A DNA stretch of 64,000 nucleotides. It comes from Couchioplanes caeruleus (lineage in GTDB: Bacteria; Actinomycetota; Actinomycetes; Mycobacteriales; Micromonosporaceae). The translations under genes and the position numbers were made by a program. Where the stretch lies: the NCBI RefSeq assembly GCF_023499255.1, contig NZ_CP092183.1, positions 5,700,501 to 5,764,500 of the forward strand. The letters run 5' to 3'. Positions 44,094 to 52,445 of this stretch are shown here, piece by piece (within the stretch, counting starts at the first letter, position 1; each line of letters begins with the position of its first letter). The notes beneath the pieces are model-generated. The model was not told where the DNA came from. It searched no databases and was given only the letters and a program-made list of their open reading frames with translations.

Positions 44094-44507
44094 ATGGCGC
44101 TGCGGATCGACCTGACCTTTGACACGCGTGACGCCGCGGCCCTCGCCGGATTCTGGAAGCTCGCGTTGGGCTACGAGGACGAGCCGCCTCCGGCACCGTT
44201 CACCACGCGCGACGAGTGGGTGGCGTCGTTCGCCGAGCAGCCGGACGACGAGGGCGGCGGCGCATGGCTGCACGACCCGGACGGCGTCGGCCCGCGGCTT
44301 GTCCTGCTCGATGTGCCCGAGCAGAAGGTGGCAAAGAACCGCTTGCACATCGACATTCGCGTCGGCAAGGGCCCTGGTGCCTGGCCGCGCATCCTGACGA
44401 AGGTAGACGAGCTGGTGGCGGCGGGCGGCAGTGTGCTGTCAACGTTCGACGGCCACCATGTGGTGATGGCGGACCCGGAGGGCAACGAGTTCTGCGTCGC
44501 TGCCTGA
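44094..44507 (+). CDS. VOC/glyoxalase-like protein
   Basis: 137 residues from the ATG at 44094 (MALRIDLTFDTRD); an upstream ATG at 44055 would add a Ser/Arg-rich leader. Two beta-alpha-beta-beta-beta motifs of the VOC fold: ALAGFWKLALGYE, WLHDPDGVGPRLVLLDVPE, RLHIDIRVGKG and MADPEGNEFCVAA. The last motif (DPEGNEFC) is typical of the glyoxalase-like subgroup. Substrate unknown. Follows the GntR gene by 114 bases. Confidence 0.8.
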   Translation: MALRIDLTFDTRDAAALAGFWKLALGYEDEPPPAPFTTRDEWVASFAEQPDDEGGGAWLHDPDGVGPRLVLLDVPEQKVAKNRLHIDIRVGKGPGAWPRILTKVDELVAAGGSVLSTFDGHHVVMADPEGNEFCVAA

Positions 44508-44569
44508 CATCGGGAAAGCCACGCTTGTATGACGGCATCCTTTTCTAGCCGAATAGAGCGCGTGGGCTC

Positions 44570-45040
44570 CTACCTTGAAAGGGTGGTTGCGACTCTCCTG
44601 GACCGGAGAATGTAAGCGATCATCACACTATTGGGAACCACGTCGATCGCGACACCCACCGTTGACTTCATGTGAAGTGCATGCCATCCCAACAGGAAGA
44701 TGATCGACAGTACGTTGAAAACCACGTTGTGCGCGATGGAGGCCCGCTTCCTCCGCAACATCAGCGCAAACAACAGAGCAGCGTACAGGATCAGAAGGGC
44801 ATTCGAGCCGACGTAGAAGGCCAGCGCGGGTGCCGGTACGAAGGATGTGAGGCCGGCCAGCCCGGGGTTGGCGCCGATGATGAGCGACGCGATGGTCAGC
44901 TCCAAGCCGTGCGCCGCGAGCCCTGCCAGTACGACGAGGTAGACGACGAGCCAGCCACGGATCGGCTCTGCCCTGGCCCCGGTTGCTCGCATCGCCGAGG
45001 TTTGAGTGCCGGATAGCTCACCGGTGCGACGCATGGCCAT
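44570..45040 (-). CDS. Four-helix membrane protein, DUF2569-like
   Basis: About 156 residues from ATG 45040. After a short cytoplasmic start, PIRGWLVVYLVVLAG begins the first of four helices; GSNALLILYAALLFALML and a RRKRASIAHNVVFNVLSIIF turn follow. The order and the basic loop recall DUF2569 proteins. The gene is isolated, and I cannot suggest a role. Confidence 0.6.
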   Translation of the reverse strand: MAMRRTGELSGTQTSAMRATGARAEPIRGWLVVYLVVLAGLAAHGLELTIASLIIGANPGLAGLTSFVPAPALAFYVGSNALLILYAALLFALMLRRKRASIAHNVVFNVLSIIFLLGWHALHMKSTVGVAIDVVPNSVMIAYILRSRRVATTLSR

Positions 45041-45339
45041 TCCTATTCTGGTCCTGGGGACGCGCAGCTCGCAGTTCGGTCGCGTCATAGTCCATTCTTC
45101 GGCCGATCGGATGAGCCGTCCATGGTGGTAGCACCCGTCTTCCTAGTGGTCCTGACTCCACCCGGTAACTGCGGCACGGGCGGATCCATCCCGCCACAGC
45201 CACAATCGTCAGACGGCCCGAAGCGTGGTCCCCACGGCCACGGCGGCATCCGGCCTTGGGGTTCGAGTCGGCCGCACTGGATCGCAGAGTCGCCGGGAAC
45301 CGACGTCGGTGCCGGTCAGCTGCTGACGACCCGGCGGAT

Positions 45340-45515
45340 CACCGTCAGCTCCTGGCCGCGGCCGGCGAGGACGTCGGCGACGTGCCGGCCACCCTCGCCG
45401 CCCGCGCTCGGCTGCTGAACACCGGCAGCAGCCGCACGACGGCCAGCGTGGCCCGCGAACGCGTGCGCCTGCTCAACCGGCTTCACGTGGTGCTGCGGGA
45501 CCTGATCCCTGGGTC
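45340..45515 (+). pseudogene. IS110-family transposase remnant
   Basis: RQLLAAAGEDVGDVPATLAA and RARLLNTGSSR match the DEDD-domain end of IS110 transposases, and the text then jumps to ARERVRLLNRLHVVLRDLIP, the start of the second domain. The catalytic block between them and both gene ends are missing. No IS110 ends are visible. Confidence 0.55.
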
Positions 45516-45698
45516 CACGGTCGCTGGCTACTCAGTAGCCCCGTTACCGGGCGCACCGACTTGGTCGGGTGCAGCGCTGAGGAACCACCCTGCGCCGTCA
45601 GCCCCAGTCCGGCGTGCCCGACACCGGGAAGAGCAGGGTCGACCAACGGCTCCGGCAGGGGGCTGGACAGAATCCGCTCCCCATCGGCCGACGCCGGG

Positions 45699-46097
45699 TC
45701 AGCGGCTGAACTTTTCGATCGCCTCGGGGCTTACCGGGGTGAAGAAGTTGACCAGGTTGCCGTCGGGGTCGCGGAACAGCAGGGCCCGGTTGCCCCAGGG
45801 CATCGTCGTGGGCACGTTGACGAAGTCCTCCACCACGCTCTTCAGGTCCTCGTACAGCGCGTCCACGTCGTCCACCAGGAACTCGATGATCGCGGTGCGG
45901 TTGTCCGCCGGGCGGGCCGAGCCGGGCGCGAACAGCGCGACCGTGCGGGTGCTGCCGATCGCCAGCGTGCCGTGGGCGGTGCGCAACTCGGCGAAGTCCT
46001 CGTTGCCCCAGTCCGCCTGCACGCCCGTGACCTTCTCGTAGAAGCCGACGAGGCGGTTGATGTCGCTGGTGATCACGCGGATCGAGACGAAATCCAT
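45699..46097 (-). CDS. VOC-family protein divergent from a WYL regulator
   Basis: 132 residues (MDFVSIRVITSDINRLVGFY). Full VOC pattern with FYEKVTGVQADWGN, ELRTAHGTLAIGS, IIEFLVDDVDALYEDL and LLFRDPDGNLVNFFTPV. Glyoxalase/bleomycin-resistance-like; metal ligands are plausible but the substrate is unknown. The promoter region holds a perfect inverted repeat shared with the divergent regulator, so this gene is probably its target. Confidence 0.85.
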   Translation of the reverse strand: MDFVSIRVITSDINRLVGFYEKVTGVQADWGNEDFAELRTAHGTLAIGSTRTVALFAPGSARPADNRTAIIEFLVDDVDALYEDLKSVVEDFVNVPTTMPWGNRALLFRDPDGNLVNFFTPVSPEAIEKFSR

Positions 46098-46154
46098 GGT
46101 TGCTCTCCGTGTTCAGTGGGTCGCGTATTGCCTGCCGAGATCCACGCTAGAACG

Positions 46155-46181
46155 AATACTGGACAGAAACGGTCCAGTATT
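46155..46181. promoter_or_regulatory. Perfect 10-bp inverted repeat between VOC and WYL genes (probable operator)
   Basis: AATACTGGAC (46155-46164), a 7-base spacer, GTCCAGTATT (46172-46181). It lies 19 bases before the regulator's ATG and 58 bases before the VOC start, well placed to control both divergent promoters. The T-rich half-sites also contain -10-like bases. Confidence 0.7.
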
Positions 46182-46199
46182 GCGGGTACAGTTCACACC

Positions 46200-47168
46200 A
46201 TGGCGGGACCGACAGCCGGGGTGCTCACGCTTCTTGAACTCCTGCAGTCCGGCGGCGTCCGGACGATGGCCGAGCTCTCCGAACGCCTCGGAGTCGATCC
46301 GCGCACGGTGCGGCGCTACGTGGGGCATCTGATCGACCTCGACGTACCGGTGGAGTCGGTCCGCGGCCGTTACGGCGGCTATCGGCTCGCCGCCGGCTAT
46401 CGTCTGCCGCCGCTCATGCTCAGTGACGACGAAGCCCTGGCCGTGCTCCTGGGCCTGGCTGCCGGCCGGCGCGCCGGGTCAGCAACGGGTACGGGTACGG
46501 CGAGCGAGACGGCCGCCGCGAAGATCCGTCGGGTCCTGCCGTCGCGGATCGCGGATCGGCTCGACGCGGTGCTCGAATCCCTCGCCTTCACCGCCGAGTC
46601 CGGCGACGTCCCTGCGCCGCAGGCCGGTGTTCTGCTCACCGTCGCCGACGCGGTCCGCCACCACCGGCCGATCTCGATCAAGTACACCTCGGGCGGCGGC
46701 CGCAGCAGCGTCCGCACGCTGCATCCGTTCGGGCTGGTCAACCACGCGAACCGGTGGTACGTCACCGGTGCCGATCCGGAGATCGGCGAGGATCGGACCT
46801 TCCGGCTCGACCGCATCGCCGACGCGAGGACGCTGACCGGCTCGTTCGAGCCGCCCGCCGGATTCGAGCCCGCGCGGCACCTTCTCACCTCGATGGCGCG
46901 GGCGCCGTACCGGCACGAGGTGACGTTGCGGATCCAGGGCACGCTCGAGCAGATCCGCAAGCGGCTACCGGCCAGCGTGGCCGAGGTACGAGGCGGTGCG
47001 GACGAGGGCTGGCAGTGCGTCGAGATCCGAGCGGAGAGTCTGGACTGGCTGCCCGCGGTGCTCGCCGCGCTCGATCTGCCGTTCGTCATCGAGCGCCCGG
47101 ACGAACTGCGCGACCGCGTCATCGCGCTCGCCGACCGGCTGGCGGCCTCGGGACGGAAACCGTCGTAG
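46200..47168 (+). CDS. DeoR-type HTH regulator with WYL domain
   Basis: 322 residues. N-terminal winged helix (LLELLQSGGVRTMAELSERL, VDPRTVRRYVGHL), a linker region with an HTH_11-type wing (GRYGGYRLAAGYRLPPL), then a WYL domain with PISIKYTSGGGRSSVRTLHP, GLVNHANRWYVTGADPE and FRLDRIADA, and a C-terminal WCX extension. WYL domains bind a nucleic-acid or small ligand and switch repression. It is divergent from the VOC gene, with the probable operator between them. Starts at ATG 46200. Confidence 0.88.
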   Translation: MAGPTAGVLTLLELLQSGGVRTMAELSERLGVDPRTVRRYVGHLIDLDVPVESVRGRYGGYRLAAGYRLPPLMLSDDEALAVLLGLAAGRRAGSATGTGTASETAAAKIRRVLPSRIADRLDAVLESLAFTAESGDVPAPQAGVLLTVADAVRHHRPISIKYTSGGGRSSVRTLHPFGLVNHANRWYVTGADPEIGEDRTFRLDRIADARTLTGSFEPPAGFEPARHLLTSMARAPYRHEVTLRIQGTLEQIRKRLPASVAEVRGGADEGWQCVEIRAESLDWLPAVLAALDLPFVIERPDELRDRVIALADRLAASGRKPS

Positions 47169-47198
47169 CGTCGCTTGCCGACAGCTGGCGCTCCGGTC

Positions 47199-47822
47199 CT
47201 ACTTCACCCACGTGGCGGAACCGTCCGCCGGCGCCCATCCCACAGCTTCAGGGTTCCCGGTCTGGACGAAGGTGAGATCGATCGAGTGCGTGCCGGTGTC
47301 CAGCGCCAGCTTCTTGGTGTGGCTGGCGGAGTTCTCGTTGCCGTAAGTGTCGTAGAGCACGAACAGCGCCGTGTCGACGGTCAGCCGGCGGGCGGCCTCG
47401 GTGCTGATGACCACGTGACCGGAGGTACTGGTGGAGCTGAACGACAACAGGGTCATCGTGGCGACCGGACTGCCGTTCTTGGTGATGGTGACCGTCTTAC
47501 CGTTCTGGGCGTAGGTGAGGTGCGTGTCGTTGGCAAGGTCGACCGCGGGCAGGATCGGCGCGGGTGCGGCGCTGGTCGCCGGCGGGACGGCGCTGGGTGT
47601 GCTCGTCGAGGACCGCAGCTGAGGCAGGGCGATGCCGGTGGCGAGCGCCGCGACGGCGACGATGCCTGCCGCCGCCTGCGCGAGGGTGCGCCGGTGCCGG
47701 CGGCGGCGGCCGCCTCGTACGACGTCGTCGAGGCCGAAGGCCGGTTGGTGCAGAGGTTCCTGCTGCCGCTGCAGTTGCTTGAGCCTGTCGGACAGGCCTG
47801 TGCCGGTGGGCTGCTGGCTCAT
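47199..47822 (-). CDS. Membrane protein of an ECF cassette, exterior 'GWAPADG' domain
   Basis: 207 residues. Residues 1-45 are cytoplasmic and charged (SDRLKQLQRQQEPL, RGGRRRRHRRT), 46-66 span the membrane, and 90-207 form an exterior domain: VDLANDTHLTYAQNGKTVT, ALFVLYDTYGNENS, LDTGTHSIDLTF and PEAVGWAPADGSATW. It starts inside the stop of the sigma gene (ATGA, 47822-47819). The place right after an ECF sigma gene is that of an anti-sigma factor, but the zinc anti-sigma motif HxxxCxxC is absent. The exterior domain is homologous to the two domains of the secreted protein at 48487-49344. Confidence 0.75.
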   Translation of the reverse strand: MSQQPTGTGLSDRLKQLQRQQEPLHQPAFGLDDVVRGGRRRRHRRTLAQAAAGIVAVAALATGIALPQLRSSTSTPSAVPPATSAAPAPILPAVDLANDTHLTYAQNGKTVTITKNGSPVATMTLLSFSSTSTSGHVVISTEAARRLTVDTALFVLYDTYGNENSASHTKKLALDTGTHSIDLTFVQTGNPEAVGWAPADGSATWVK

Positions 47823-48382
47823 CGGGTGCCTCCAGGTGCCGGGGCCGGAGCGGGAGCGCCGGGTCGGGTACTGCCGCGCTGCTCGGGCGGGTCGTCGAGG
47901 AAGTCGTTGCCGAGCACGCGCCGCAGCTTGGCGACGGCGTCGGCGCATTGCCTCTTCACGGTTCCCTCGGCGATGCGCATGACCTCCGCCACCTCGGCGA
48001 CGGAGCGGTCTTCCACATACCGGAGAACCACGATGGCGCGTTGCTTGACGCTCAACGTGGTCAACGCGCGGGTGAGGTCGAGCTGAGTGGCCGAGCCGGT
48101 CTCGTCGTACGCCGTCTCGGGCATGGCGTCGGTGCTGTATTCCCTGCGCCACGGTCGGCGGCTCTCACTGACGGCGAGGCGGACCACCACGGTGCGCAGG
48201 TAGGCGCCGGGATCGTTCACCGAATGGGTACGCGGCCAAGCCACGTACATGCGCTCGAGGGCGCCCTGCACCAGGTCGTCGGCGCGGTGCGGGTCGCGTG
48301 TCAGTGATCGGGCGAACCGGCGCAGGGGTGCCATTTCCGCTGCGGCTACGGCGCGGAACGACTCCTCGAGCTCGGCATGCAT
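47819..48382 (-). CDS. ECF sigma factor, SigE-type
   Basis: 187 residues: region 2 with RRFARSLTRDPHRADDLVQG and ERMYVAWPR, region 4 with LTTLSVKQRAIVVLRYVEDR, SVAEVAEVMRIAEGTVKRQC. This is the actinobacterial SigE/SACE family. The C-terminal 25 residues are a Pro/Ala-rich extension. It is followed, with ATGA overlap, by the membrane protein that may control it, and preceded 104 bases upstream by the secreted two-domain protein that may be its target or signal. Confidence 0.9.
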   Translation of the reverse strand: MHAELEESFRAVAAAEMAPLRRFARSLTRDPHRADDLVQGALERMYVAWPRTHSVNDPGAYLRTVVVRLAVSESRRPWRREYSTDAMPETAYDETGSATQLDLTRALTTLSVKQRAIVVLRYVEDRSVAEVAEVMRIAEGTVKRQCADAVAKLRRVLGNDFLDDPPEQRGSTRPGAPAPAPAPGGTR

Positions 48383-48486
48383 GCCGGTCTGCCTTCCTTG
48401 TCGGGCTGGTGTGCGCGTTGAGTGTCATCGATGCCGGCAAGGAGCCGGGGACGGGTGTCGTCCCCGGCCCTCTGCGGATCGGCAGG

Positions 48487-49344
48487 TCAGCGGGCCCACA
48501 CGGCGTCGCCGTCCGACGGGGCCCACCCGATGGCCTCCGGCCGTGCGGTCGTGTCGCGGTACGTCAGCTCGAGGGTGTGCCGGCCGGTGGTCAGCTTCAC
48601 CGCCCGCGACTGCTCCGGGGCGTTCTCGTTGCCGTTCGCGTCGTAGACGATGAACATCCCCGTGTCGACCAGCACCGGCTGCCGGGCGTCCACCGCGAAC
48701 GTGACGTGCGCACCCGACGCGGTGTACTTGGCCGACGACAGGGTGATGGTCGCGACCACGGCACCCTTCTTGGCCGCCGTCACCGTCGCACCCCTTTTGA
48801 CGTACGCCAGCTGCTCCGCGGCAAGGTCCAGCGGCTTGCCGGCGGCGCGGACCCAGACGGCGGAGCCGTCCGCCGGCGCCCATCCGACGGCTTCCGGACG
48901 TGCGGTGCCGCGGTAGCTGAGCTCGAGGGTGTGCCGGCCGGTGGCGAGCGTGACGGTCCGCGACGGTTCGGGGGAGTTCTCGTTGCCGTCGACGTCGTAG
49001 AGGATGAACATGCCGGTGTCGATCAGGACGGGCCGGCGGGCGTCCACCGCGAACGTGAGGTGTCCACCCGACGAGGTGTACGTGGCCGTCGTCAGCGTGA
49101 TGGTGGCGACCGCGGTGCCGCTCTTCGAGGCCGTGACCGTCGCGCCTCGCTGGACGTACGCCAGCTGCGCCGTTGCGAGGTTCAGCGGGCCTTGCTGGTG
49201 CGCGGAGGCCACCGCCGCGGGCGCGGGGACGAAGCCGGTGGGCTTGGCCTCGTTCGCGGAGGCTCCCCCGGCGGTGGTCACGATGGCGGTGATCAGGCCG
49301 GCGGCAGCCAGCGCGACGGCGGAGGTGGTCATGAGCTTGTTCAT
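48487..49344 (-). CDS. Secreted protein with two tandem 'GNEN/GWAPADG' domains
   Basis: 285 residues. Signal peptide 1-30 (LAAAGLITAIVTTAGGASA). The rest is two copies of one domain of about 113 residues (about 53-165 and 169-285): LAYVQRGATVTASKSGTAVA against LAYVKRGATVTAAKKGAVVA, MFILYDVDGNENSPEPSRTV against MFIVYDANGNENAPEQSRAV, TGRHTLELSYRG against TGRHTLELTYRD, and AVGWAPADGSAVWVR against AIGWAPSDGDAVWAR. I know no family with this pattern. Asp/Asn-rich DGNEN loops could bind calcium. It heads the ECF cassette. No catalytic residues evident. Confidence 0.75.
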   Translation of the reverse strand: MNKLMTTSAVALAAAGLITAIVTTAGGASANEAKPTGFVPAPAAVASAHQQGPLNLATAQLAYVQRGATVTASKSGTAVATITLTTATYTSSGGHLTFAVDARRPVLIDTGMFILYDVDGNENSPEPSRTVTLATGRHTLELSYRGTARPEAVGWAPADGSAVWVRAAGKPLDLAAEQLAYVKRGATVTAAKKGAVVATITLSSAKYTASGAHVTFAVDARQPVLVDTGMFIVYDANGNENAPEQSRAVKLTTGRHTLELTYRDTTARPEAIGWAPSDGDAVWAR

Positions 49345-49554
49345 GGTGGATCTCCCGAGCGACGTGGTGTGTATTCGCTCGGAAGACGCACGCGGCCGCC
49401 GCCGCGGTTGTGTGTGATCACCGTCACAGCACCACCAGGTGCCGGCTCTTCCGGCAGCCTGCCCTCAGGCACCTGGCAAGAGTCCACGGCCGACTCGACA
49501 ACGCGGCGTGCACGTTGGCGTGGTCGCCTGTGGCGCCCTCTTCTCGCAGAGCGC

Positions 49555-49920
49555 TTACTGCTGCCGCAACCCCCGCACGGCGGCGTCGGCGGCGTCTTCG
49601 GGCGTGCTGTTGAAAGCGATGGCTGCGCCGGGGGCCTGCAGCCTGACGAGGTTGACCACCTTCTCGAAGAACTCCAGGTACGGCTCGTGCTTGCGGATGC
49701 CGCCGCCGATCACGACGCAGGCGTACTCGATGCGGGTCAACGCCTCGGCTATCGTCTTCTCGGCGTCGTCGTCGACGGCGATGAGCAGCGTGTCGACGTC
49801 GATGCCGAGTTCGGCGAAGCGCGTTTCGCCGCGTCGGATCGCAGCGGCGACCGGCTTGGGATCCCACCCCGACAACGCGGTCGGATCAAGACCGATCACC
49901 AGTACGCGTCCCGATGCCAT
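49555..49920 (-). CDS. Small conserved-looking cytosolic protein (121 aa)
   Basis: ATG at 49920 follows GAGGGAGG. The product begins RVLVIGLDPTALSGWDPKPV and has a Rossmann-like alternation: TLLIAVDDDAEKTIAEAL, YACVVIGGGIRKHEPYLEFF, PGAAIAFNSTPEDAADAA. It resembles small actinobacterial proteins of unknown function. Soluble; no partner nearby. Confidence 0.65.
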   Translation of the reverse strand: MASGRVLVIGLDPTALSGWDPKPVAAAIRRGETRFAELGIDVDTLLIAVDDDAEKTIAEALTRIEYACVVIGGGIRKHEPYLEFFEKVVNLVRLQAPGAAIAFNSTPEDAADAAVRGLRQQ

Positions 49921-50547
49921 CGTCGGTCCTCCCTCGCTTCGTCGACATCCCCGCCCATCATGGGCGCTGCCGGCGAATCCCGCCTGTGTGACGCCGCAGG
50001 GAATCGGTGTCGAGCGCGGAGGGGCGTTTGAACGAATCGAAAGCCACCCTCGGCCAGCGACACCAAACCACCATCGACGCGCACAGGACGTCGGCTGACA
50101 CCCGGCGGTAGGCATCACGCTCGGCGGACCGCAGTCGCCCCACCCGTCGAGCTCCACCGGAAGAATCAAGTCATCTCCCGCCCGAGCCGTGCCGGTCTCA
50201 CCCCTTCCGTCACGCGCTGCGATGCTGGCCGGAGCCGGCCCGATGCACGTGTGCATCGATCCGCGCGGAGCGGACCTGTCCAAGGTGGTCAGCAAAGCAG
50301 GTTTTCGGTTCGGGCCTGGACGAGCCGAGGCGGGCCGTCGCTGATGCCGCACTCGCCCGAATCCGCCCTTCATGACCGAAGGCGTCAACGGGTTCCGGGA
50401 AGTGTGGGCGACGATGACGCCGGCCGGCGGGACCTTCATTGGCTGGTCCTCAGTAGTACGGGGTCAGCCATCGATCGGATTAGCTTTTCGACGTACTGGG
50501 TACAGGCTGCGCGGCGGGAGATGCCCGCCGGCGAAACGGAGCAAATC
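49921..50547. other. 627-base region with no supported gene
   Basis: Frames on both strands are low-complexity and lack ribosome-binding sites or domains. A promoter for the DUF6131-like gene is expected near its 3' end but no clear boxes are seen. Confidence 0.3.
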
Positions 50548-50703
50548 ATGTTGATCGTAGGGCTCGTCCTCTTGCTGCTGGGCATCTTCCTGAAGGTGTC
50601 GATTCTTTACACGATCGGGATCGTTCTCCTGGTCATCGGCGCGGTGCTGTGGATCCTCGGCGCTGTCGGCCGCCCGGTCGGTGGTCGAAAAGTCTGGTTC
50701 TAG
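50548..50703 (+). CDS. Small membrane protein, DUF6131-like (51 aa)
   Basis: MLIVGLVLLLLGIFLKVSIL and YTIGIVLLVIGAVLWILG form two membrane helices, followed by a GRPVGGRKVWF tail. This pattern matches the short actinobacterial DUF6131 proteins as I recall them. The ATG at 50548 follows GGAGC. A terminator lies 25 bases after the stop. Confidence 0.75.
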   Translation: MLIVGLVLLLLGIFLKVSILYTIGIVLLVIGAVLWILGAVGRPVGGRKVWF

Positions 50704-50727
50704 TATTGCCTGACGGGCAGTGCGGAA

Positions 50728-50756
50728 AAGGCGCCACACCTACGGGTGGGCGCCTT
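50728..50756 (+). terminator. Intrinsic hairpin after the small membrane protein gene
   Basis: AAGGCGCC (50728-50735) pairs with GGCGCCTT (50749-50756) around a 13-base loop; outer GG/CC bases could extend it. Confidence 0.7.
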
Positions 50757-50941
50757 CCGTACACCCAGAGCCGAGTAGAGGGAGCCCGGGCGATGAACGT
50801 CTCCACAGCTGCGGGACCGAGTTCATCGATCACGGGTGACATCCGCCGGCGGCTCTGGGCGCGGGATCGGTTCCAGCGCGCTTAGCTTGAACGCTTGGTT
50901 ACCGGCGAGGAATGTAGAAATCGGAGGGCACCCAGCCGGGC

Positions 50942-51913
50942 ATGCTTGGATTGCTGGCCATGGCCCATCCTTTGCAGCTCCGAGCCGGTCACTCCGGGTC
51001 GCGCATCCTCAGCGTCGCCACGTACCGCCCCCGGACCGAGGTGGGTAACGAGCCGATCGCCGCTCTGATCGACTCGAGCGACGAATGGATACGCCGCCGC
51101 TGTGGCATCGAGTCGCGACGGCGCGCCGCGGCTGATGAGGACCTGGTCATGATGGCTGCGGCGGCCGCCTCGAAGGCGCTGGCCGGTGCGGGTGTCGATG
51201 CGCGCGACGTCTCGGCCGTGCTGGTGGCGACGATGTCCCACCGCGGCCGGGCGACCACCGTGGCTCCCCTGGTGGCTGACGCGCTGGGCGCTTCCGCGGC
51301 CGCCGCGATGGATTTGGGGGCAGCGTGCGCCGGATTTCCGTACGCACTTGCGACCGCTGACGCGCTCGTGCGCAGCGGCGCCGCCGGCTACGTGGTTCTG
51401 GTGGGCGCCGAGCGCATGACGGACATCATCGACGAGCGCGACCGCGGCACGGCGTTCCTCTTCGGTGACGGCGCCGGCGCGGTGGTCGTCGCTCCGGCGC
51501 AGACGGGCGGCATCGGGCCGGTGGTATGGGGCGCTGACGGCTCCGGGAGCGAACTGCTGCGGTACGACGAGGCGGGCATTCTGCGTATGGCCGGCCCTGA
51601 GGTCTTCCGCTGGGCGACCTCCGTCATCCCCGACCTGGCCAGGCGCGCGCTGGACGCTGCGGGCATCTCCGTGGCGGACCTTGCGGCCTTCATCCCGCAC
51701 CAGGCCAACCTGCGCATCACCTCGGTCGCTGCCAAAGCGCTGGGGCTCGGCCCGCACGTCAGGGTGGCCACCGACATCACCACCAACGGCAACACCGGCG
51801 CGGCCTCCATCCCCCAGGCCATGGCAGCCCTGCCCGACACGACGGGTCCCGCGCTGCTCGTGGGCTTCGGCGCCGGCCTCTCGTACGCCGCTCAGGTCGT
51901 CATATTGCCCTGA
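50942..51913 (+). CDS. Beta-ketoacyl-ACP synthase III (KAS III)-like
   Basis: 323 residues from ATG 50942 (ATG 50960 also possible). Thiolase fold with the KAS III triad: Cys in DLGAACAGFPYAL (about residue 129), His in FIPHQANLRI and Asn in TTNGNTGAASIP. SSDEWIRRRCGIESRR is the FabH N-terminal signature. It condenses an acyl-CoA starter with malonyl-ACP. It is not in a fab operon, so it may prime a special fatty acid or polyketide; a cyclopropane-type methyltransferase lies 530 bases downstream, which hints at lipid modification but no operon is evident. Confidence 0.88.
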   Translation: MLGLLAMAHPLQLRAGHSGSRILSVATYRPRTEVGNEPIAALIDSSDEWIRRRCGIESRRRAAADEDLVMMAAAAASKALAGAGVDARDVSAVLVATMSHRGRATTVAPLVADALGASAAAAMDLGAACAGFPYALATADALVRSGAAGYVVLVGAERMTDIIDERDRGTAFLFGDGAGAVVVAPAQTGGIGPVVWGADGSGSELLRYDEAGILRMAGPEVFRWATSVIPDLARRALDAAGISVADLAAFIPHQANLRITSVAAKALGLGPHVRVATDITTNGNTGAASIPQAMAALPDTTGPALLVGFGAGLSYAAQVVILP

Positions 51914-51914
51914 C

Positions 51915-52160
51915 CTACCCGGCCGTGCGGGGATCTGCCGCAGGTCGGGGGGCCGGGTTCGGTGTCTTCTGCTTGCGCCGCCGGGCGCGTACGACCCGGA
52001 CCGGGGTGGAGGCGTGCAGGTAGAGGCTGCGGCGTCTCTCGCCATGGGCCAGGTGCACCTCGACGACGTCGCGTACGGGCGCGTCCACGCCGGCGACTCG
52101 GTAGCGTTCCGCGCCAGAGATGATCAAGTCGCCGGGACGCACATGCGACGGGGACTGCAC
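51915..52160 (-). CDS. Small hypothetical protein (81 aa)
   Basis: I chose the GTG at 52160 because GGGAGAG precedes it; the frame is open to 52268. The core HVRPGDLIISGAERYRVAGV, DVVEVHLAHGERRRSLYLHA and TPVRVVRA looks like a small beta-barrel as in short actinobacterial proteins; the last 20 residues are Pro/Arg-rich. It is convergent with the KAS III-like gene, 1 base apart. Function unknown. Confidence 0.45.
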   Translation of the reverse strand: MQSPSHVRPGDLIISGAERYRVAGVDAPVRDVVEVHLAHGERRRSLYLHASTPVRVVRARRRKQKTPNPAPRPAADPRTAG

Positions 52161-52445
52161 GATGCTCTCCCGGCCGACGGCAGCGCCGGTGCCGACCCGG
52201 GGAAGGCCGGCGATCCACGTCGCAAAGGTGTCTGCGTTCGTCGAGCGACCGGTTCGGATGCCCCGCATGGCCGGCCCCCCGGTGTCGACGCTGCCCTGCT
52301 CTGGTTGTGGGTATCGGCGGGCGGCAGCCTCAGTTGAGCCAAACTGACTCCTATGTCACAACCCGATCGAGGGACCTTATGAACCGGTGGCTGCCGGGTG
52401 GATAGTTAGCTCTACTAACGTTCTGCGCGGCAACCGGGAGATTCG

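Noticed and set aside
45561..46199. A 213-codon N-terminal extension of the WYL regulator
   Set aside because: The extension is antisense to the VOC gene and crosses the operator; the ATG at 46200 begins a normal HTH domain.
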